DNA from: Papaver somniferum
Lineage: Eukaryota; Streptophyta; Magnoliopsida; Ranunculales; Papaveraceae
Direction: 5' to 3'
Assembly (NCBI RefSeq): GCF_003573695.1
Contig: NC_039363.1
Coordinates: 126,835,302 to 126,899,301, forward strand
Length of the DNA stretch: 64,000 bases
The notes under the pieces were generated by a model. The model was not told where the DNA came from and did no database searches. It worked only from the letters and a program-made list of their open reading frames with translations. Both the position numbers and the translations under genes were made by a program. Below are positions 57,006 through 64,000 of this stretch, in pieces (positions within the stretch are counted from its first letter, which is position 1; every line of letters begins with the position of its first letter).

Positions 57006-59808
57006 TGTTAGAGCGTAGCTCGGTTGAACCCACCAAGCATTGGTATGTCAAGTTTGGTTGTCATATTTAGTGAGTCAAAACTTATTTAAGAGTCGCTTGA
57101 TTATGTACTAGAGTCAACTTCGTATATCTTAGCTTTAAAGTATTAGGATATGAGACATTATAAGTATTGCGAAGACTTGAAGAAGTGAACAAGTAAGGAG
57201 CTACAACGACAACATCATCCTTACACTTGAGGTTAGTGATATTTGACTTGAATTGTTTCATTCCCTAAACGTATCTTTCAAGTCGTGCATATTGAAAACA
57301 AAACTGTGAAGCATGAATGATTATACTCTAGTTAGACATAGTATTAAGGAATATAATACGAGGTTTATTGCTTAACCATTAAACTTTGTAGATAGGACAT
57401 CGACATAATCGTTTGAGTGCTATTGTGATTATGTATGGGTATAAGGTGAAGATTTCATCCTAGGAAACAATGTTTTACATTTGTTTTAAGGAAGTAAACT
57501 CATGAACTTGTTTTGTGAATCGAAAGAGAAATCGCCAGGCATTATTGGTATTGTTATTCATTGCATATATTTTGAACTACCAATATGCGTGATTAGTATA
57601 ACCGCTCATGACTTGTTTATGTTCTTGGTAAAACTATTCACAAAGACCTGACTGTTGTATTGGTATGACTTTTATTAGTGAAACCGATCATAAGTAATCA
57701 CCTGTGATGGTATGATCGATTCAGTATTATTGGTATGACCGACTCTGGGTAAAGGGGAACCGATCCTAGTAAGAGGTGCAACCTATCACAAAGGGGAATC
57801 GATCCTTGTATGAGGTGCATCAAGTTTTTAGCAGAACAGGGAACCGATCCTATGGACATGTGCAACACGTTTTTAAGCAAAGGGGAACCGATCCTATGGA
57901 CATGTGAAACAAGTACAAGTTAGATACCATATATATGTGGGGAACCGATTCTAGTTCCTAGTCAACCGAATTTTAGAAAGCTAGTGTGACTATGCACAGT
58001 ACTCACATGGAGGTAGAACCGAAACTTGTTTTGGTATAACCGTTAAACCCATGATTTGTGATTGAGTGTTCTTGATCAATCACGTAGTTCTTGAAAGTCA
58101 GATGAACCAATTCTAAACTTGTTTGGAAGTGTGGAAAATCGGTTTCAAGATTGTAAGTATGAAAGAGGACTTACAAAGTAAACCTGTCGACATACTTTGA
58201 ACATGTGCAGTAACGCTTATCTTTAATTGTTCAAAGTTATTCCTTAATAGATAAAGGAAGAAAATCCCAGATCGAATAAAATAAATTGAGAATCTTTTAT
58301 TAAAGGTTTTTAATTTTATTTTAGGAAAATGAAAATTAGTAATGTGCGTTTACTAGTTGGAGATTTTCCAAGAGATTTTCGGTCAATATTTGGACAAAGC
58401 ATTTCCAGGAATTATGGAAACCGAATCTGGAATATATTGCATATCTTGAGAATATTTTCGGTTTTGGAAATTACTTGGTGTCCAAACTTCCTTAGTCTAT
58501 AAATATGAAAGTTTGCATTTCGAGCAAACTAATCCTTGTACAACAAGAACTAAATCAGTTGTGCTGCTGCTGGTGAAGCCGCCTATTCGGAGAGGAGAGT
58601 AACCTAATTAGGCGAAATCTCTTACGACCGCTCAGTTTAAAGTCTTCTTTGGGATTGAGAATCTCTAATAGTACCGTTGGTGGGAAACTAGATAATTGCG
58701 GTTTATCTTTTGTTTTCGATTGATTTGATTGAATAACGTTGGTTGAACTTTGATTGCACCTAGTTTGTTTATGCTTGGGAATCTTCTCTTCTGATATAAG
58801 ATTCACTCAAACTTGATCGAAGTATCGACGGGGATCTTTAGACTATTTGTAGATCTAAAGACGTCTTGTGATAATCCATTGTTAACAAACTTCGTTCTGT
58901 GCGTGATTGATCACAAGAGATTCAAGTTGATTGTGTGCAGGTGTTTATTGAAGGCACAGAAGACTTTGAAGATTTCTGATTTTGGATTCATAATCTTTGG
59001 TGTGCACAATACTTGTTTCGGTAAAAGAGGATCCAACTATAATCGGTTTATCCTTGTGGTAGATTAGATTGATTAGTTGTGTAGATTGACATCAATACAA
59101 TTCTTTGTGATTAAAAGTATTGATTTCAAAATCTTAACAATTACTTCGGTAATTGATAATAAGATAGATCTAGGAACCTGGCAAAGGAGTTTATTGAGAT
59201 AAACAGAAGATCCTTTGTCGAACTCATATCACTTGGTTGAAAAGAGTTTATCCCAAATAGATTTGTTATTCCTTTACTGTTTGGAATGCGAACCAAAGGA
59301 ATTGTTCCAAGTACGTGACTTATTACAGGTCGGAAGCGTGGGAATACAGACGGAATTAGGTGAACTATAGGTTTAGTTACTTGGTCTCAACTATAAGAAG
59401 TTGGTTTGATTTTATATAGCGGCTTAATCCTGAGAGTACTCAATTCTGGACAAGGTCCCGGGGTTTTTCTGCATTTCGGTTTCCTCGTTAACAAAATCTT
59501 GCTGTGTCATTTACTTTTATTTTTCGCAATTATAATTGTTATTATAATTTAAAGTAAATTACAAAAACGTTAATTCCTATTTACTTGATAAGCAATCCTA
59601 TTGTGTTTGGTTAAGTCCGAACCTTTTATCAAGTAAACATACTTCGTTGTTGTATTGTCTCGATCTCGTATCCGTAGACGATCACAAGAAGTGTGAACCG
59701 ATTAGTTGCATTGTATTGACTCAGTCCATATACAATCACTTTCGGAGAAAGGACTTATAGGTGGAAAAGTTTTAGTTTGAGGTATATTTAGGTACCCTCG
59801 TCTTTTCA
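57006..59808 (+). mobile_element. Family-D LTR, forward, 2803 bp
   Basis: It starts TGTTAGAGCGTAGCTCGG and ends CGTCTTTTCA, matching the reverse D copy at 41149-43721. TATA-like TATAAATA at 58498-58505. A tandem array of 'gaaccgatcc' units lies at 57740-57950. The flanks GTCTT and AATAC do not match, and there is no primer site after 59808, so this is not a clean solo LTR; a rearrangement at one side is likely. Confidence 0.8.
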
Positions 59809-60772
59809 AATACTTTGATCTATTTTGAGTGACCCTTATGTCAGAAGAGAAGGCTCTCAAGAATAACTAAACTAGGTGCAATCAAAGTTTCAACAACCAT
59901 TTTTAAATCAAATCAATAATCGAAAACCAAAATGACAATGCAATTTTCTAATTTCCCACCATTGGTACTCGTAGAGATTCTTGATCCTGCATAACTCTTT
60001 AAACGAGCGGTCGTAAGAGATTTCGCCTAACTATAGGGTACTTTCCTCCCTGGATATACGAATCCACCAGTAACAACACGAATGAAGTGTGTCTGGCTCT
60101 TAGATATGCAATAAGTACCTAATTTCGTTTTTCATAGTTTCAACTAATATCAACCTGTAATTCCAAAATCTCTCCTTAGAAAATGGAAATATCTAATATT
60201 AATCTAGCACTTAACTAATATAACTTTCCAAGAGATATGCTTTCTTAATTTGCTGGATATAATCGAATATCTTAATTAAAATATTATCAATATTTCGGAT
60301 TGGGATCACCTTGAATATCAAGGAATATCTTTGAACAATAAAAGATAAGGATTTTATCCATGTTCAAATTATATCGACATCAGGAACTTTCCTATTTAGA
60401 AAACCCTAATTTCAAACTCACACAGAACCGTAAGTAATATGTGAAAGCTTGAAATTGGTTTTGCTCTTGGGACCGGTTCTACCATGACTCCTAACATAGT
60501 TAAGATCGGTTCTACCAAATCTCCAAATATAGGTAGGGATCGGTTCTACCATGACTCCCAACAATAGCTAGGATCGGTTCTACCATGACTCCCAATATAG
60601 GTAAGGATCGGTTCTACCAATACTCCCAACAAAAACTAGGATCGGTTCTACCATGTATCACAATATAGGTAAGGATCGTTTCTACCGAAACTCTCATCAT
60701 AAGTCAAGATCGGTTCTACCAAATTTCTTACCTAGGTTCAAATTGGTCATCCAATAGTTCTTCAATGAAAAC
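59809..60772 (-). mobile_element. Reverse D-like LTR fragment with 34-bp tandem array
   Basis: It starts in mid-LTR: 'ctattttgagtgacccttat' matches 41950-41980 of the reverse D copy, and so does the following 'gaagagaagg..tctcaagaata'. It continues to the array at 60464-60720 and is cut at 60773 by a family-A LTR. It is an inverted partner of the D LTR directly to its left. Confidence 0.65.
60464..60720. repeat. Eight units of a 34-bp repeat with GATCGGTTCTACCA
   Basis: Units begin GATCGGTTCTACCA followed by about 20 variable bases ('tgactcccaatataggtaag'-like). Spacing is 33-35 bp. The shorter relative 'gatcggttccc' occurs in the other D copies at the corresponding place, so the array expanded in this copy. 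Confidence 0.85.
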
Positions 60773-63273
60773 TGAAAATGCAGGGTACAACAACCACACC
60801 CAACAATTCGTTTGGCAATCTGAGAGGACTTACTCCAATATATACTTTAAAGAGAATCAACTAGACAGTCAGACTCAATCTTTAGAAAAAAGTATATACA
60901 AGAGTTTATATCTATAACTCTCAATTCAATCTGCAATCAGCAAATAGAAATTTGCGAGCCCGATTGTATATAAGAGGAGTAACTTGAACGGTACCAATGA
61001 AAAATGTTCAAGGATCAATCAATTTCAATCAACAAATAAAGGTTGGCTTTCCCCATTGATCGATTCAATGCACAACCTGTGATATTTCAATTATATAAGA
61101 AAATATAATGCGGAAAAGAAATAACACAGACACCAGAATTTTGTTAACGAGGAAAACCGCAAATGCATAAAAACCCCAGAACCTAGTCCAGTTTGAACAC
61201 CACACTATATTAAGCCGCAACAGACACTAGCCTACTACCAATGAACTTCGGGATGGACTGTAGTTGATCCATAATCAATCTCTCACTGATTCAAGGTACA
61301 GTTTCGTTCCTTACGTCTCTGATCCCAGCAGGATACTATACACTTGATTCCCTTAGTTGATCTCACCCACAACTAAGACTTGCTAAGACCCAAAGTCTAA
61401 GACTTGATAAACAAACCTGTCTCACACAGAAAAGTCTATTGGAATAGATAAATCTGTCTCCCACAGAAATACCTATGAGTTTTGTTCCATCCTTTGATAA
61501 ATCAAGGTGAACAGGAACCAGTTAATAAACCGGTTTTATATTCCCGAAGAATAGCCTAGTATTATCAATCACATCACAATAATATAAATCGTATGGAAGC
61601 GAAACTAGATATCGTGGAATCACAAACGATGAGACGAATGTATTTGTGATTACTTTTTATCTTTCCTATCGGAGATTAAATCTCGAGCAAATCTTAGAGA
61701 AGATAGTACTCAGATGATAGAATCGGGCAAGATTAGAACGCGCAACTACAAAGAAAATAGTTGGGCCTGGCTTCACAATCCCAATGAAGTATTTCAAGTC
61801 GTTAACCTAGAGGGTCTCGAGAGAAACCTAAGGTTAAAGGATAATCGACTCTAGCTATGCAACTAGTAACACACAGAAGTGTGGGGATTATGTTTCCCAG
61901 TTGTTAGAGTTCTCCTTTATATAGTTTTCAAATCAGGGTTTGCAATCTAAGTCACCTTGGTAACAAAGCATTCAATATTCACCGTTAGATGAAAAACCTG
62001 ATTCAATAAAGCTAATATCTTTCAACCGTTAGATCGAACTTAGCTTGTTACACATAATTGAAATGTACCCTCATTTAGGTTTATGTAACCGTACCTAAAA
62101 GTGTACACCATGTTGGTTAAACAATAGTTAATGGAGGTTAGCCATATGATCACTCTCATATCAACCTTATTCATCTTAACCATCACTAGTTCAAATGACT
62201 CAAATGAAACTAGTTAAAGAGTTGTTCAATTGCTATATTCTCATAGAAGTATACAAGAACACAGTTGAAGCAAAATCGGTTTGATTCACTCGAATAAATT
62301 CATGAACATTATACCCACGGTTTGCAAAGATTGCATTCCTTATTATATAAATGTTTAAATTCATGTACACAACCGATTTTAGAACCTTAACCTTCAAGTA
62401 TGCGAACGGGTATGCATACTTGAAATACTCGGACCAAGATTGGGTTTCGCTAGTACGCAAACGGGTGAGCGTATTTCCAATCCCAACAGAAATATTCGGA
62501 CAAGAACCTTACTCCAGTACACAAACGGGTACGCATACCTAGGTTCCCGGATTTCTCAAGCCAACAGGTACGCATACGGGTATGCATACTATGGTTCCCG
62601 GACATGGATTATATATGTGCAAGAATACACAACATGTCATATACAATAATGGTTAAGTGTTCTAAACTCTTATTTCAATAATTGAAACTTTCTTAGAGGA
62701 TGACAATAGCCGTTTTCACACACTATTAGCATCAAAGTAATTTCAAGTTATTGAAATAATCATAACGAAACATTCCAAGTCTACACCAAATGATTGTATC
62801 ACACAAACCATGTAAGATGTAACTCGGAAATTTTCACATGATCATCTTTTGACTTGCGTCAAGAATATAAGATGAACTTGGTCGAAGCGAAAGCTTACCA
62901 ACACATATTTCGAGAAATATGTAAGCGAGTTAAACTCAGCTCGAAATCTGAAATGTGTATAATAGAAAACTATATCGTAACACGACTTATATCTCAATAT
63001 AGGAGATATAATATAAATAGACTTTCCAAATGATAGATGAGTTTCAGTCTCCACATACCTTTTGTTGATAAAGTTCCACAAGATATCCTTAGTAGTTGTT
63101 CTTCTTCAAATGATGAACGCCGTGAAGTTTAAGGCTCAACTACACAATCTATGTCCTAGTCTGAGACATCTATAAGTAGACTAGAAATCAAGACTTATAT
63201 ATTTGATCACTAACATTGACAAACGTGCTTGAGATAGCAACGCATGCGAGTTCGACCGAGCAGTGCTCTAACA
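60773..63273 (-). mobile_element. 3' LTR of a reverse family-A Copia element (2501 bp)
   Basis: On the reverse strand it starts TGTTAGAGCACTGC at 63273 after a polypurine tract and ends GCATTTTCA at 60773. The 'tatgcgaacgggtatgc'-type array lies at 62395-62610. AAAAC (60768-60772) should be one target duplication; the other is outside the window. Frames 62233-62649 and 62842-63081 are LTR sequence and match frames in the other A copies. Confidence 0.85.
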
Positions 63274-63290
63274 ATCTCCCCCTTTGTCAA
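63274..63290 (-). other. Polypurine tract of the reverse A element
   Basis: The reverse strand reads TTGACAAAGGGGGAGAT directly before the LTR start, as at 7695-7710. Confidence 0.8.
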
Positions 63291-64000
63291 TTTTATGACA
63301 AAACTATCAATATATATGAAAATAAATAAAACTTTGTAGCTTCTCATCCAAATGCTTGATCTCCTTGGCATCTTCAATACGACTCAAAATCTTCTTCACT
63401 TCCAAGTACTCCATGATTCTAAACATGTTCAACTCAGCATCATAGTTTTTGAACAGCCGTAGAGATAATAATGAGAAAACAAATGCTCTCAGTTATTGTT
63501 ATACAGTGTCATAGTATCATTACACAGCATCAAAGTTTAATTGTATCACAACTTTGATAATAATACTATGGTGATATATATCACTCCCCCTTAGTCAATA
63601 CTTCATATCGACATGAAAACCACTCCCCCTTACATAATGATCCGTAAACTATATGTATTTGTAGTATGAAACTACACATTAATTCTCACCCTTTTTGTCA
63701 ATACAAATTGGCAAAGGTAAGAAAACTAGTGGGATCCTCATGAATTTACATAGATATACTTCATGACCAAAACATAATAACATACCAACTTATTGAGATG
63801 CAATCATAAAGCCGAAGCTAAATACATTCATCAAGGAGTTTATTAAGATACAAGATAACTCCTACAATATTCCACTACCGCACTCCCCACAAAGATATGG
63901 CGATTAAGAACAAGTTCAAAAAGAACTCTCCCCCATAAAATGTCATTCTCGAAAGAATAATAAGAGTGACCTTACGTTTACGAGAAAAGAAAGATTTCTT
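63291..64000 (-). other. 3' internal end of the reverse A element, continues off the window
   Basis: It matches 6985-7698 of element A in reverse ('ccataaaatgtcattctcg', 'actccccacaaagatatgg'). Non-coding 3' region. The coding part, possibly with an intact pol, would lie to the right of 64000. Confidence 0.75.

Overview
This is plant nuclear DNA, a transposon-dense block from a eudicot. The evidence is L1-type LINEs with a C-terminal RNase H domain, long SIRE-like Copia LTRs primed by initiator tRNA-Met, Tat/Athila-type Gypsy elements, Mutator-like elements with 9-bp target duplications, MITEs, and one small intron-containing plant gene. The style of the repeats makes me think of Ranunculales (poppy relatives), but that is an impression and not shown by the sequence. 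I saw no bacterial features, rRNA, tRNA or CRISPR. I labelled the repeat families A to G for this window only.

Left part (1-14278). A reverse-strand Gypsy LTR of family B (1-705) cuts a family-A Copia LTR (706-2066). This abuts a larger family-A element: truncated 5' LTR 2067-4028, primer site, broken gag 4091-5545, a small coiled-coil ORF 6004-6348, polypurine tract, and 3' LTR 7711-10155. No pol can be seen in it. The A element ends inside a reverse-strand Copia element E (gag about 11030-11632, LTR 11633-14278).

Centre (14278-44985), a set of nested insertions. A LINE reverse-transcriptase fragment (14278-14616, perhaps resuming at 44082) is split by Copia element C (5' LTR 14617-17031, dead gag, 3' LTR from 20706, last piece 43746-44081). 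Gypsy element B (21681-43745) sits in the 3' LTR of C. B in turn holds: (i) solo LTR F (23618-29580, TSD ACTAC), itself split by a Mutator-like element (25871-28681, TSD ATTATAAAA); (ii) a family-A solo LTR in its gag (31704-38822, TSD CAGAC), itself split by Gypsy element G (33316-37790, TSD TTGAC/TTAAC), which has a 5' LTR but no 3' LTR; (iii) a family-D solo LTR (41149-43721, TSD GGTAC) inside a small antisense ORF. B has lost reverse transcriptase, RNase H and the integrase core: its protease region runs almost directly into an integrase C-terminus.

Right part (45000-64000). A nearly full-length but decayed L1-type LINE (45198-49360: endonuclease, RT, zinc finger, RNase H, A-rich tail) and a LINE scrap (49755-50200) lie beside the only ordinary host gene, a four-coding-exon reverse-strand gene for a 101-residue glycine-rich protein (50359-51409, with a probable upstream 5'-UTR exon). 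A second copy of the Mutator-like element (51919-54121) lies just upstream of it, followed by two related MITEs (54236-54742 and 54836-55196). The rest is LTR material: a reverse C-type fragment 56123-57005, a D LTR 57006-59808, a reverse D-like fragment with a 34-bp tandem array, and the 3' LTR plus 3' internal end of a reverse-strand family-A element running off the right edge.

Almost every transposon gene is broken. The intact items are the host gene, the A-element coiled-coil ORF, and the complete-looking ends of several insertions.
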